A stretch of DNA of 64,000 bases, from positions 329,963 through 393,962 of the forward strand of contig CAXBGS010000007.1 of the NCBI GenBank assembly GCA_963975425.1, written 5' to 3'. Both the position numbers and the translations under genes were made by a program. Source of the stretch: CAXBGS01 sp963975425. Lineage in GTDB: Bacteria > Planctomycetota > Planctomycetia > Pirellulales > Pirellulaceae. The notes under the pieces were generated by a model that saw only the letters and a list, made by a program, of their open reading frames with translations, made no database searches and was not told where the DNA came from. Shown one piece after another: positions 1 through 10,200 of this stretch; positions within the stretch are counted from its first letter, which is position 1, and every line of letters starts with the position of its first letter.

Positions 1-595
1 TCGCTTCCTTGGCACTCGACAAAATTTCAAAGCCGCCTTTGACGACAATTCCAGCGACGAGCACTCCGATTACCAGATCGGGAATTTGTGACTGGAAGAA
101 AATGACGGCAATCCCCGAGAGCACAATGCCCAAGTTGGCAATCATGTCATTGGTGGTGAATATCCAGGACGCCTGCAAATGCACGCCTTCCTCGCGATGA
201 GATCGCAGCAATCGCAGGCAGACCACATTTGTTGCCGCGTTGATGATTGCCACGACGATCATTGCCCAGCCGACGGGATCAGAACCGGAAACGAACCGCC
301 GGATGACGTCAATCACCAGGCCGATGGCCATCGCCACCAACAAGACGCCCGACAATTTGGCGACCCGCGATTTTGCCGTCACGGATCGACCGACCGCATA
401 CAGGCTTGCGAAGTAGACAAACGAATCACCGAGGTTATCTAAACCTGCCCCCAACAGACCGGTGGATTGGGCGATGAAGCCAACAATTCCGGCGAGCAAC
501 GCTTGGGAGAAGTTGATCAACAACACCCATGTCAGCGTTCGTCGTTCGGATTTGCCGTCGCTGGAGATTCCGTCTCTCTTGGTTTCGTCGCTCAT
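1..595 (-). CDS. Cation diffusion facilitator (CDF) metal transporter, C-terminus cut by window edge
   Basis: Reading leftward from an ATG at 595, about 198 residues are visible before the window ends. The protein starts MSDETKRDG and has several hydrophobic segments (first near residues 25-45, then 60-80, 85-105, 115-135). The segment GLDNLGDSFVYFAS fits the metal-site helix of CDF transporters, and SWIFTTNDMIANLG fits the fifth helix with its second site half. CDF proteins exchange cytoplasmic Zn, Co or Cd for protons in the inner membrane. It leads a minus-strand group of metal genes, which supports a metal-resistance role. The cytoplasmic C-terminal domain lies outside the window and the metal specificity cannot be read. 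The + strand reading frames here are antisense shadows. Confidence 0.85.
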   Translation of the reverse strand, partial: MSDETKRDGISSDGKSERRTLTWVLLINFSQALLAGIVGFIAQSTGLLGAGLDNLGDSFVYFASLYAVGRSVTAKSRVAKLSGVLLVAMAIGLVIDVIRRFVSGSDPVGWAMIVVAIINAATNVVCLRLLRSHREEGVHLQASWIFTTNDMIANLGIVLSGIAVIFFQSQIPDLVIGVLVAGIVVKGGFEILSSAKEA

Positions 596-684
596 GCTTT
601 TCTGTTGTTTTGTATTAAGAAAGGTCGCTGGTGCTGAGTGGGATTCCAGCACCAGCGGCCCCGCAATTTCAGACGACCGAAATA

Positions 685-1038
685 CTATTGCTTCGGTTTG
701 GACGTGAACGTTCCACTCGGGCCTTCGAGCTTCACCGGTTCCTTGCCAGCTTTCTCGATCGCTTCCCACAACTCGAGAGGCGAAAGGGTCGCGTCACCTT
801 TGGGGACAACGATCGCGGTCTTGGATTTGACGTCCGTCTTGACGCCGCCGACGCCAGGAACTTCCGTCAACTTGGCGGCCACCTTCTTGGCACAGCTCTC
901 GCAAGTGAGAACCTTCAAGGTGATGGTCGTTTTCGCGGTCGATGCGGCAGCGTTGATCGTCGTCGCAGCCCGGCTGGGGGCAGCTAGGCAAGCGGCAAGA
1001 GCGAACGTCAGAGCGAGACATAGGGAGGTACGGTACAT
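685..1038 (-). CDS. Secreted heavy-metal-associated (HMA) domain protein
   Basis: A 117-residue protein with a signal peptide (MYRTSLCLALTFALAACLA) followed by one HMA/CopZ-like fold. The metal-binding CxxC is LTCESCAKKV, followed by the family pattern VPGVGGVKTDVKSKTAIV. HMA domains bind Cu(I), Zn or Hg and pass them to partner proteins; here it would act in the periplasm. A start at 1062 would add eight residues, but the ATG at 1038 has an AGGA element about 8 nt upstream and begins the signal peptide directly. It lies between the CDF transporter and a Cys/His lipoprotein, so it is probably a periplasmic metal chaperone for the efflux region. Confidence 0.85.
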   Translation of the reverse strand: MYRTSLCLALTFALAACLAAPSRAATTINAAASTAKTTITLKVLTCESCAKKVAAKLTEVPGVGGVKTDVKSKTAIVVPKGDATLSPLELWEAIEKAGKEPVKLEGPSGTFTSKPKQ

Positions 1039-1226
1039 TTTCAGATTCCTTTCAGTAAACAACTTAGATTTTGAAATAGTCGGGCCTTTCGGCGTTCGTG
1101 AACGTCACATGATGATCTCCTTCGGATGGGAGGGCGAAAAGTTGCATAGCGAAAGACGTCAAGTCTTTCGGCAAACGCGGCGAATTTTGATCAAGCCGAA
1201 AACATTGGCTTCCGCTAAGGACTGTT

Positions 1227-1589
1227 CTATTCCTCCGGTTGCGGTGGCTTGTGACCCGTTTTGGCTTCGTATCGTGATGCGAACTTGTCGAATCGTTTGG
1301 GGCTGCAAATGAAGCAGTGTGATTCCGGTCGGTCGTGCTCATCGCACCAATCTCCGTCATCCTTGAACTTCGACACCAGCGACTTGTCGCATAGCGCACA
1401 CTCTTCCTCGGGCACACCATGTTCAACACACCACCATCCACCGTGGCTGTGATCGACGTTGGTTGCCGCAACCGACTCGGCGGTCCCGTCGGAGGCCGTT
1501 TCGCTTTTGCTGCATCCGGCCAAAACCAGTGCGCCGACCAACATCGACAACGTGGTTGCACGTGTCACAAAAATCCAATTCATCGTCAT
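1227..1589 (-). CDS. Metal-binding lipoprotein with two WCxEH...C motifs
   Basis: A lipoprotein of about 120 residues: an N-terminal hydrophobic segment ends in the lipobox VLAGC. The mature part carries two copies of an unusual motif, WWCVEHGVPEEECALC and DWCDEHDRPESHCFIC, each offering Cys, His and two further Cys. The pattern recurs near the N-terminus of the RND adaptor at 4879-6558. I know no named family for it; the residues suggest binding of a soft or transition metal at the inner face of an envelope membrane. The ATG at 1589 is chosen because AAGGAG lies 7 nt upstream. It is 41 bp downstream of the CzcA-like pump gene and probably belongs to the same operon. Confidence 0.8.
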   Translation of the reverse strand: MTMNWIFVTRATTLSMLVGALVLAGCSKSETASDGTAESVAATNVDHSHGGWWCVEHGVPEEECALCDKSLVSKFKDDGDWCDEHDRPESHCFICSPKRFDKFASRYEAKTGHKPPQPEE

Positions 1590-1630
1590 CTCAAATCTCC
1601 TTCGGCAAAGCCGAATCAAAGGGGGGGGAA

Positions 1631-4600
1631 CTAAACCGTCGCTGGTTCCGGCACGCGATCGGGCTGGGGCATTCGCCTCGAACCGGCCTCGTGCTCGATC
1701 TCAGGATCGGTGGGTTCATCGGGTTCGCGATGATGACCGTCATCATCGCCATCGTCTCCATCAAACTTCTCTACGGGCATGTTGAACACGACGTACAGCA
1801 CTCGAAGCACGAGCAAACTCATCACCATCGCACTGCACACACCACCAATCACCACCGTCGCCAATGGACGCTGGACTTCCGCGCCCATGCCCGTGCTGAA
1901 TGCCATCGGTACAAATCCAAGACTCGCCACCAGCGTGGTCATTAGGATCGGACGCAGTCGCGTCATCGCGGCTTCCTCAACAGCCTCATCGAGCGACCGG
2001 CCGCGTCTGCGGAGTTGTCGAATCGTTGACACAAGCAGCATGTCATCGAGCACCGCGACGCCGGACAACGCAATGAAGCCGACTGCTGCGGAAATCGAAA
2101 AGGGCATGTCGCGAATCCACAACGCCAGAATCCCGCCAATCCACGCAAACGGGACACCGGTAAAGACTCGCAGCGAGTCGATCCAGTTTCGATAGGTCAT
2201 GTACAGCAACGACAGAATCATCAGCAGCGCGATCGGCACGACGATCATCAGCCGCAGTTGAGCACGCTCTAAGTTTTCAAACTGCCCGCCCCACTCAACG
2301 CGATAACGGCCCGGCGGCAATGGAACCTTTTCGGCAATGACACGTTGGGCCTCCGCAACGAAGCTTCCCAGGTCGCGGCCACGCACGTTCGATTCGATCG
2401 TGATCCGTCGCTGATACCAATCGCGTTTGATCGTATTGGGGCCATCCACTTTCTCGATCGTCGCCAGTCGTTCCAACGGGATTCGCTGGCCCGAAGGCGT
2501 CGCGACCAAAATCTGTTTGATCGCCTCGGGATCAGTTCGCGCCTTCTCCGGCAGACGAATGATCAGCGGGAACCGCAGCTGGCCTTCGTAGACCTCGCCG
2601 ACGTTATGAGTGCCGAGTGAACGCACCAGATTCATGACTGTGCTGGCGGCAATCCCATATCGAGCAATCTCATCTTGTTTGATACGAATTTGCAGCAACG
2701 GTTGGCCGGAGACCTGCTCGACCTTGACGTCTTCGGAGCCGGGAATGGAGTTGAGCGCCCGCTCGATCTCGCTGGCTTTTTCAACCATCAAGTCGAGGTC
2801 GTCACCATACAGGATAGCGGCAACGTCGCTGCGAACCCCCGAGATCATCTCGTTCATTCGCATCTCGATCGGCTGGGACATCGCGAGCCGCGGGCCTGGT
2901 AAATCCCGCAATTCCTCCTGAACCATGACCGTCAGTTCTTCCTGTGTTTCGGCTCGTGTCCATTGTTCTCGCGGATGAAGCGTGATGAACAAGTCCGTCA
3001 ACTCAGTTCCCATCGGATCAGTAGCGACTTCGGCCGTTCCGATACGACTCCAAACTTGTGCGATCTCGTCGGGAAATTTTTCCAACAACACTTGCTCCAT
3101 TTGCGTGTTGTAGCGAATCGATTCCTCCAGCGTCGTGCCCGCCAATCGGACCACGTTGATCGTAATCGCACCTTCGGACAATCGCGGAACAAATTCACTG
3201 CCAAGGTTGGGCGCGACCAGGCCGAAGACACTGACCAGAAGCAACAATGCCGACCCGATGACAAACGTCTTGTGGTGCATCGTAAATCGCAGCACCGGGG
3301 CGTAGAGTCGTTTGAGAACTCGAATCAGCAGCGGTTCTTTCTCTTGAATGTTCTTGGGTAGAAACAGACTGGCCAAGACCGGCATCAGCGTCAGTGACAA
3401 CACCATCGAACCGGCGAGTGCCATGATCACCGTCAACGCCATCGGGCGAAACAGTTTTCCTTCGACTCCCTCAAGCGTCAGGATTGGCAGGTAGACGATC
3501 ATGATGATCAGCTCGCCAAACATCGTCGGTTTGCGAACCTCAACGGCCGCGTCGCGAATGATCTCGAGTCGACTTTTACCGTGTTTGTCATGCGCTAGGT
3601 GACGCACGCAATTTTCGATCATCACGACCGAGCTATCGACGACCAAGCCGAAGTCGATCGCACCGAGGCTCAGCAGGCTGGCGGCGATGCCGAACTTCAA
3701 CATTCCCGAAAATGCAAATAGCATCGAAAGCGGAATCGCCAAAGCAACGATCAGCCCGGCTCGCAGATTGCCCAGAAAGATGAACAACACCGCGACCACA
3801 AGCAGCCCGCCCTCGAAAAGATTCTTTTGGACCGTGTGAATGACGTGGTCAATCAGTTCCGTGCGGTCGTAGACCGTTTGGATCTTCACGCCCGCTGGCA
3901 ACGTTTCCTGAATGCTGGCGATCTTTTCTTTGATCGACCAAGTCACGTCGTTGCTATTCTCACCCATCAGCATGAAGCCTAAACCCAATACGGCTTCGCC
4001 ACGTCCGTTGGCCGTCACGGCACCACGACGAATCTCGTGTCCAATCTGTACGTCGGCCACGTCTCTGATCCGCACCGGCACACCGTCGACGGCGGCGATC
4101 ACGATGTCTTCGATCTCCCCGATGTTGACGGTTCGACCGACGCCGTGAACCAACAACATTTCGCTGCCGTCGGTAACCGTGCCGCCGCCGACGTTTTCGT
4201 TGTTCGATTCGAGTGCGTCTGCGACTTCCTCAAACGTCAATCCGTATTTGAACAACCGTTCGGGGTCGAGGCGAACTTGGTACTGTTTTTCGTAGCCGCC
4301 CCAACTGTTGACCTCGGCCACGCCGCGAACCGATCGCAGTTGCGGTTTGACAACCCAATCGTGGATCGTCCGCAACTCGGTCATCCGATTGATTCGTTCT
4401 TGTTTGGAGGTCTTCGAGAAGTCCACCCCGTCCATGACCAAGACGTAGTGAAAGACCTCACCCAAACCCGTCGAGACTGGACCCATCTGCGGTCGCTGAA
4501 TCCCATCGGGTAATTCAACAGTCGAGAGACGTTCGTTGATCAGTTGCCGTGCAAAGTAGATGTCGATGCCGTCGTCGAAAATGACAACGACTTGTGACAG

Positions 4601-4867
4601 TCCGAACTTGGAAATCGAACGCAACTGGTTCAACCCTGGCAGCCCACTGATCGCTTGCTCAACGGGAAAAGTGATCTGCCGTTCGATCTCCTCGGAGGCC
4701 AGCGACGGCGCGACCGTATTGATTTGGATTTGCACCGGAGTGGTGTCGGGGAACGCGTCAATATCGAGTTGACGCAGCGAGAATCCACCAACGACCGCAA
4801 ACAACAACGCCGCCAGAATCACCAACGCGCGGTGCTTGAGCGAAAAGTCGATCAGCCAATTAAGCAT
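1631..4867 (-). CDS. RND heavy-metal efflux pump, CzcA/CusA family (first system)
   Basis: A 1078-residue inner-membrane RND pump of the heavy-metal-efflux branch, which drives metal ions from periplasm or cytoplasm out through an adaptor and outer-membrane channel using the proton gradient. It starts MLNWLIDFSLKHRALV, has the typical FPVEQAISGLPGL segment in the first porter domain and LGAIDFGLVVDSSVVMIEN in TM4, with the acidic residues of the HME proton relay. The second half repeats the topology, ending with TRLRPILMTTLVASLGFVPM. The C-terminal tail is rich in Asp and His (DGDDGDDDGHHREPDEP), a likely extra metal site. Start: GGGAG upstream of the ATG at 4867. The adaptor gene ends 11 bp upstream. 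Confidence 0.95.
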   Translation of the reverse strand: MLNWLIDFSLKHRALVILAALLFAVVGGFSLRQLDIDAFPDTTPVQIQINTVAPSLASEEIERQITFPVEQAISGLPGLNQLRSISKFGLSQVVVIFDDGIDIYFARQLINERLSTVELPDGIQRPQMGPVSTGLGEVFHYVLVMDGVDFSKTSKQERINRMTELRTIHDWVVKPQLRSVRGVAEVNSWGGYEKQYQVRLDPERLFKYGLTFEEVADALESNNENVGGGTVTDGSEMLLVHGVGRTVNIGEIEDIVIAAVDGVPVRIRDVADVQIGHEIRRGAVTANGRGEAVLGLGFMLMGENSNDVTWSIKEKIASIQETLPAGVKIQTVYDRTELIDHVIHTVQKNLFEGGLLVVAVLFIFLGNLRAGLIVALAIPLSMLFAFSGMLKFGIAASLLSLGAIDFGLVVDSSVVMIENCVRHLAHDKHGKSRLEIIRDAAVEVRKPTMFGELIIMIVYLPILTLEGVEGKLFRPMALTVIMALAGSMVLSLTLMPVLASLFLPKNIQEKEPLLIRVLKRLYAPVLRFTMHHKTFVIGSALLLLVSVFGLVAPNLGSEFVPRLSEGAITINVVRLAGTTLEESIRYNTQMEQVLLEKFPDEIAQVWSRIGTAEVATDPMGTELTDLFITLHPREQWTRAETQEELTVMVQEELRDLPGPRLAMSQPIEMRMNEMISGVRSDVAAILYGDDLDLMVEKASEIERALNSIPGSEDVKVEQVSGQPLLQIRIKQDEIARYGIAASTVMNLVRSLGTHNVGEVYEGQLRFPLIIRLPEKARTDPEAIKQILVATPSGQRIPLERLATIEKVDGPNTIKRDWYQRRITIESNVRGRDLGSFVAEAQRVIAEKVPLPPGRYRVEWGGQFENLERAQLRLMIVVPIALLMILSLLYMTYRNWIDSLRVFTGVPFAWIGGILALWIRDMPFSISAAVGFIALSGVAVLDDMLLVSTIRQLRRRGRSLDEAVEEAAMTRLRPILMTTLVASLGFVPMAFSTGMGAEVQRPLATVVIGGVCSAMVMSLLVLRVLYVVFNMPVEKFDGDDGDDDGHHREPDEPTDPEIEHEAGSRRMPQPDRVPEPATV

Positions 4868-4878
4868 CCTTGCTCTCC

Positions 4879-6558
4879 CTATTCGGCGACGCAGTCACAG
4901 CCTGCGCCTAAGTTGTTTTTAAGAAGCTGAGCCCGTAGCACGTCGCTACCGTCGGTCGCGATCACTTCGCCAGGCAAGACGCCAGAGATGACCTCCGTAA
5001 ATTCGCCGTTCGTGGCACCCAGGCGTACCGAACGGACATGAAAGACTTTGAAACTGTCGGGGCTATCGAAGTAATGCTTGTCACGCACGAAAACAACTTG
5101 GCAGCAACCTTCCCAGTGCGACGCCCCCGTGGGAATCACGATAGAGTCGGACTCTTCCCTCAAAATAATCTGGCCCGTACCGAACGTTTCGCTTCGTAAT
5201 TTGCCGTCAATGTTCGGCAGGATGGCACGTACCTGCACCATCCGCGTTTGCGAGTCCGCTGCCGTGCTGATCCAATCCAATTTGCCGTCCACTTCGTAGC
5301 GACTTCCATCGGCTTGAAAACGAATCGGTTGCCCGACAGCAAGCTGGTCCATGTTCTCGAGCGGAACGTTGAGTGTGAGCCACATCTGGCTGGTGTTCGC
5401 GACTTCAAACAGAATGCGAGTCGGGTCAACGACCTCGCCCGGAGCAACGTGCCGCTGCGTAACAACGCCTTCGATCGGCGACACGATCGGGATAAGGTTC
5501 GAGGTGATTGTTTTGCTGTTGAGCTGGGCGCGAATTTCATCGGGAATTCCAAGCAAACGCAGATTGTCGAGAACTTCTCGCTCAGACAACCCTCGCAGCG
5601 ATGCGATGTCGATCGGCAATCCGAGATTTCGTAGTGACTGTTCAGCGGAAAGCACATCCGCTTGAGCCTTGGAAAGCGCGGCTTCGGAATCGAGAATCCG
5701 CGACCCGGCGATGGCACTTCGAGCTTGGTTGAGCCGCGAGACGTTTTGTCGTTGCAAGTTTTCTTCGGCCAACGCCCGCAGAAGGCTTGTTTTCAAATCA
5801 CCGACTTGTGCCGCGTCGACAACAGCAAGAACTTCTCCCTTGGTGACCAAATCGCCAACGCCTTTGGTGACCAACCAGACGCTTCCGGGTACTCGCGACG
5901 CCAGGCTCGCTTGCTTCGTTGGGTCGTAAACAATCTCCCCGCTGCCGGTGATCGCTTCGACAATCGGGGCACGTTCGATCAATTCCACATCAACGCCAGC
6001 CTGCTTCACTGACTCAATGGATGCGAACTGAATGCGGGCCTGATAAATCTTGCAGGCGCTGTTGTTCTCTTTTCGCGGAGCCACGGCCAAGGCTCGTGCG
6101 GCTCGCTCCAGATCGCTCGGCAATATCGACGGCGTCTCCTTCATCTGTGCTACATCGGGATGATCCAGCACGCAGTTGTGAACGCCATGCACCGCGCACC
6201 AACCGTAGTCGGGGCCTTTCGGCATCAGGGTTGGATCGCACTCGACGCAGATAGACTCCGGCACGGCGTGTTCTTCACACCAATCGTCGGCGACCGTCTC
6301 GACACTCCCAGTCAACGCGGCGAACTTAGGAATTCGCCAATCGTTGTGGTGCCCATAGTAGAAGACCGCGGCAAAGCCAATCAGAACCAACGTCGGCCCG
6401 ATGCTACCAAGGGCAAGCGAGACAAATCGCCGGATGGGGCTAACATTTCTGGTGGGCGTCTCAATCTGGGGAGCATGCACGCCCCGTCCGTTGGCCGAGG
6501 TTTCGGGGGAGGCGGGACGCGGATTTTTCTCCGGCGCATTGACAACTGAGTGACTCAT
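4879..6558 (-). CDS. RND efflux periplasmic adaptor, CzcB/HlyD type (first system)
   Basis: A membrane-fusion protein of about 559 residues that bridges the RND pump to the outer-membrane channel. One N-terminal membrane helix (ALGSIGPTLVLIGFAAVFYYG) is followed by two cysteine/histidine segments, DDWCEEHAVPESICVEC and YGWCAVHGVHNC, resembling those in the lipoprotein at 1227. Then come a barrel-sandwich hybrid half (GSGEIVYDPTKQASLASRVPG), a coiled-coil hairpin, the second half (SPIEGVVTQRHVAPGEVV) and a C-terminal beta domain. The frame is open to 6687, but ATG 6558 has GCAGGAG about 9 nt upstream and opens a sensible cytoplasmic leader. It lies 11 bp before the pump gene, so the two are co-translated. 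Confidence 0.92.
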   Translation of the reverse strand: MSHSVVNAPEKNPRPASPETSANGRGVHAPQIETPTRNVSPIRRFVSLALGSIGPTLVLIGFAAVFYYGHHNDWRIPKFAALTGSVETVADDWCEEHAVPESICVECDPTLMPKGPDYGWCAVHGVHNCVLDHPDVAQMKETPSILPSDLERAARALAVAPRKENNSACKIYQARIQFASIESVKQAGVDVELIERAPIVEAITGSGEIVYDPTKQASLASRVPGSVWLVTKGVGDLVTKGEVLAVVDAAQVGDLKTSLLRALAEENLQRQNVSRLNQARSAIAGSRILDSEAALSKAQADVLSAEQSLRNLGLPIDIASLRGLSEREVLDNLRLLGIPDEIRAQLNSKTITSNLIPIVSPIEGVVTQRHVAPGEVVDPTRILFEVANTSQMWLTLNVPLENMDQLAVGQPIRFQADGSRYEVDGKLDWISTAADSQTRMVQVRAILPNIDGKLRSETFGTGQIILREESDSIVIPTGASHWEGCCQVVFVRDKHYFDSPDSFKVFHVRSVRLGATNGEFTEVISGVLPGEVIATDGSDVLRAQLLKNNLGAGCDCVAE

Positions 6559-6738
6559 TGCAGAACTCCTGCTGGGATGGACGGGACAAGCGCGAACCGC
6601 ACAAATGCAATTCAAGCACTTAACCAACGGATACAGGCCGACCAGAAATGAACTCGAACGCGGTGTCGCAACATGCGGCGAGCGCAATCGCGATCACAAA
6701 CCGATTTCGAGGGTCAACCAACGTGGGCCAGCAGTGGC

Positions 6739-7152
6739 CTACAGCAATAGAGAGGCGTAAACGAGACGCACGTCTCGCCCGCTTTGCAGATCAAACCGTT
6801 GCGGATGTCGTTCTTCGCAGCGTTTGGCAAGCAGTTTGGACAGGTCCAGCGTTTCCAGACACAGCGGAGTCCAATCCGACAATAGCTGGAAGTCCGCCGA
6901 CACAGTGCGGGAATTTGACTCCGGCGTTACCAGACAAACGCAGCCGGTGTCGCAGGGGCAAGGGTTGTCACAAGGGGTATTTCCCGGCGGCAACTGACGG
7001 TCATCGCATGGAGTGGATTGTTCGTGTCCACAGTGACAGCTACAAACCTTCTCAACTCCTGCTGTCGACGCAACATCCCCACCCACCGCACAAAATACGG
7101 GGCACGCAACCACACGTAGTGTGATGAACGAGATGAACAGAAGACGGAACAT
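6739..7152 (-). CDS. Small secreted cysteine-rich protein of unknown function
   Basis: A predicted 137-residue exported protein: MFRLLFISFITLRVVACPVFC is a plausible signal sequence. It is followed by a dense Cys block (KVCSCHCGHEQSTPCDD, then PCDNPCPCDTGCVCLV), and the rest has no recognisable domain. The frame is open to 7332, but the upstream residues look non-coding, so I chose the ATG at 7152; its Shine-Dalgarno site is weak. It lies between the two RND systems on the same strand. The cysteines and context suggest periplasmic metal binding, but this is inference, and the alternative that it is only partly coding cannot be excluded. Confidence 0.55.
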   Translation of the reverse strand: MFRLLFISFITLRVVACPVFCAVGGDVASTAGVEKVCSCHCGHEQSTPCDDRQLPPGNTPCDNPCPCDTGCVCLVTPESNSRTVSADFQLLSDWTPLCLETLDLSKLLAKRCEERHPQRFDLQSGRDVRLVYASLLL

Positions 7153-7265
7153 CAAGAGGATGAACAAACCTGTAGGTTGGGAGGACTTTGATTCATTAGT
7201 ATAGGTTGGGAAAGCGTTTGCGGCAAGGTAAGTTCGACTAGGGCTACCATTTGCATGAAGCTTAT

Positions 7266-10200
7266 CTAAGCGTCCTTTGCGAACCGCTCGTCTTTGATTC
7301 CCAGTCGCAATTTCCACTCCATCGCACTGCAATACAGCACTGGCACGACCAGCATGGTCATGATCTCGATCGTCATGCCGCCGAAGCTAGGGATGGCCAT
7401 TGGAACCATGATGTCGCTGCCTCGGCCGGTGGAGGTGAGAACAGGGATCAGTGCTAGAAGTGTGGTTGCCGTGGTCATCAGACACGGTCTAACGCGGCGC
7501 ATGCCGGCAGTTACGGTGGCTTCGCGAGCGTGCTTGGCGTTTTCGATTCGGTCCTTGCGGAAGCTTTCGTCGAGGTAGGACGCAATCACCACGCCGTCGT
7601 CACTGGCGATGCCGAACAGGGCGAGGAAGCCGACCCAGACTGCGACGCTCAGGTTGATCGTCTTGACTTGGAACAGCTCACGCATATTCGTGCCGAACAA
7701 ACTGAAGTCGAGAAACCAATCGGTGCCGTACAACCACAGCATGATGAAGCCGCCTGCCCAAGCGATCAGAATGCCACTGAAAACGAGCGATGTCGTGATG
7801 GCGGATTTGAATTGCAGATACAGAATTAGGAAGATAATCCCGAGTGCCAATGGCAGCACGATCGCCAGCGTCTTCTGCGATCGGATTTGGTTCTCGTAAT
7901 TGCCCGCAAACGTGTACGTCACACCGGCCGGCAGCGTGAACTCGCCCGAGTCGATTTTTGATTGCAAGAAGGCTTGAGCATCCTCGACCACGTCGACTTC
8001 CGCTTCGCCAGGTTTCTTGTCGAACAGTACGTAACCGAGCAAGAATGTGTCTTCGCTCTTGATGACCTGCGGGCCGCGGGTGTAGCGAATGTCGGCTAGT
8101 TGGCCGAGCGGGATTTGTGCGCCCGCTGGCGTGGGAACGAGAATCCGTTCGAGCGATTCGAGGTCGTCACGCAACTCACGGGCGTAGCGCACGCGGACAG
8201 GGAACCGCTCGCGACCTTCAACCGTCGTTGTGATTTGCCGGCCACCGATCGCGACTTCGATCACGTCCTGTACGCTTCGGATGTGCAACCCGTATCGCTT
8301 GATCGCATCACGGTCGATGTCGATCTCCAAGTACGGCTTGCCGACGATTCGGTCAGCGATGACGGCGGAGGATTGCACGGTCGGAACTTGTTTCAGTAGC
8401 GATTCCAATTCGAGAGCAACTCGCTCGATCGTTTCCAGGTCCGGGCCTTTGACCTTCATTCCCATCGGTGCTCGCATGCCGCTTTGCAGCATCACGATCC
8501 GAGCTGCGATCGGTTGCAGCTTGGGTGCCGATGTCGTGCCTGGGATTTCAGCTGCCGCGGTGATTGCTTGCCAGATATCATCCGGCGTGCGAATCTCGTC
8601 ACGCCATTGGCGGAACGGTCGGCCAGCGGGATCGAGAATCAACTCACCGGAGTCATCGCGGACGAACTCGTCGGCTTCCTCGTCGTAGCGGAAGTTTAGC
8701 CTATGACCGTCTTCGTCCGATTTGTATTCGGACTTGTAGGTGATGTAGGTCTCGATCATCGACACGGGAGCGGGATCGAGTGGCGTGTCGGCGCGACCGA
8801 TCTTACCGACCACTGATTCGACTTCGGGAATCGACACCAACAGTTGATTCTGCAGCTGCAAAATATCCATCGCCTCTCCGATCGACGCATGCGGCATCGT
8901 CGTCGGCATGTAGAGAAACGAGCCTTCATCAAGCGGCGGCATGAACTCTTTGCCGAGTCCCGGTAACACGTTGGTTGCTGCTTTCCAAGGACCGGACTGA
9001 CGAACTGTCGTTTCAGACACACCAATCATCGAGAGTGAATTGGGGACGAAACCGAATACCTTGTCGAAGCCCAACCAAGCCGATCCGCCGAAAAGCAGGA
9101 TCGCCGTTGGCAAGCAAAGAAACGCTAGCTTGTGGTTCAAGCACCAACGCAGGATCGGTTCATACAGGAATCGTTGAAAGACGGTGAAGAACCCGAGGAT
9201 GCCACCAATCAATCCGCCGACGAACAGCAGGTTCAACAGCAAACCTTTCTGTGGCCCCAGCGGCAACCACTCCTGAGTCAGCAACACGCCGACGATCAAC
9301 GCCGCAAGTGCACTGGCCGCGTACGGCCCAAAACGGTGATAACGCTCGGGAATCCTATCTTCATACAGTTTGTACGCCGACAGCGCGATCAAGATAGCAC
9401 CGACCCACCATGTCAGTAGCATCGACGCGGCAATGCCCAGGATCAGCAATGCAAACCACGCTCCCCTGCGCAGGCTCTTAGATTCGATTCGGCCACCCAT
9501 CAAAATGTGGGCCGCAGGCGGAATGATGGTCAACGCCACGATGACAGAAGCTGCGAGTGCAAACGTCTTGGTAAATGCGAGCGGCCGAAACAACTTTCCT
9601 TCCGCACCGATCATCGTGAACACGGGCAGAAAACTGACCACGGTCGTTGTCACGGCGGTCAGCACTGCACCGGCGACTTCGTGAGCCGCCTTGAAAATCA
9701 CCGTCAACTTGTCGTCTTCCGGTTCCGCTTCGTCGAGATATTTGAGAATGTTCTCGGTGAGAATGATCCCCATGTCGACCATGGTCCCGATTGCAATCGC
9801 GATGCCTGACAGGGCGACGATATTGGCATCCACACCGAAGGTCTTCATGGCGATGAAGCACATCAGCACCGCCAGCGGCAGCAACGCGCTAATGAGGAAC
9901 GAGCTGCGCAAATGGATGACCATCACCAGGATCACGATAATCGTGACGAGAATTTCCTCAAAGAGCGCCGTGTTCAACGTACCCAATGTCTCGTAGATCA
10001 AACCGGTGCGATCGTAAAAGGGAACGACCGCGACTTGACTGGTCGTGATCCATGTCGGCCACTGTTCTTGAGGCATGCCACGAAGATGTTGGACGAGTTG
10101 AGTGTTGAGAGTCGAGGGTTGAGAGAGTTCACTAACAATGTCCTTATCACTCTCAACACTCAACCCTAAACTCTCGACCCATTCTTCAACTTCATCGGCC

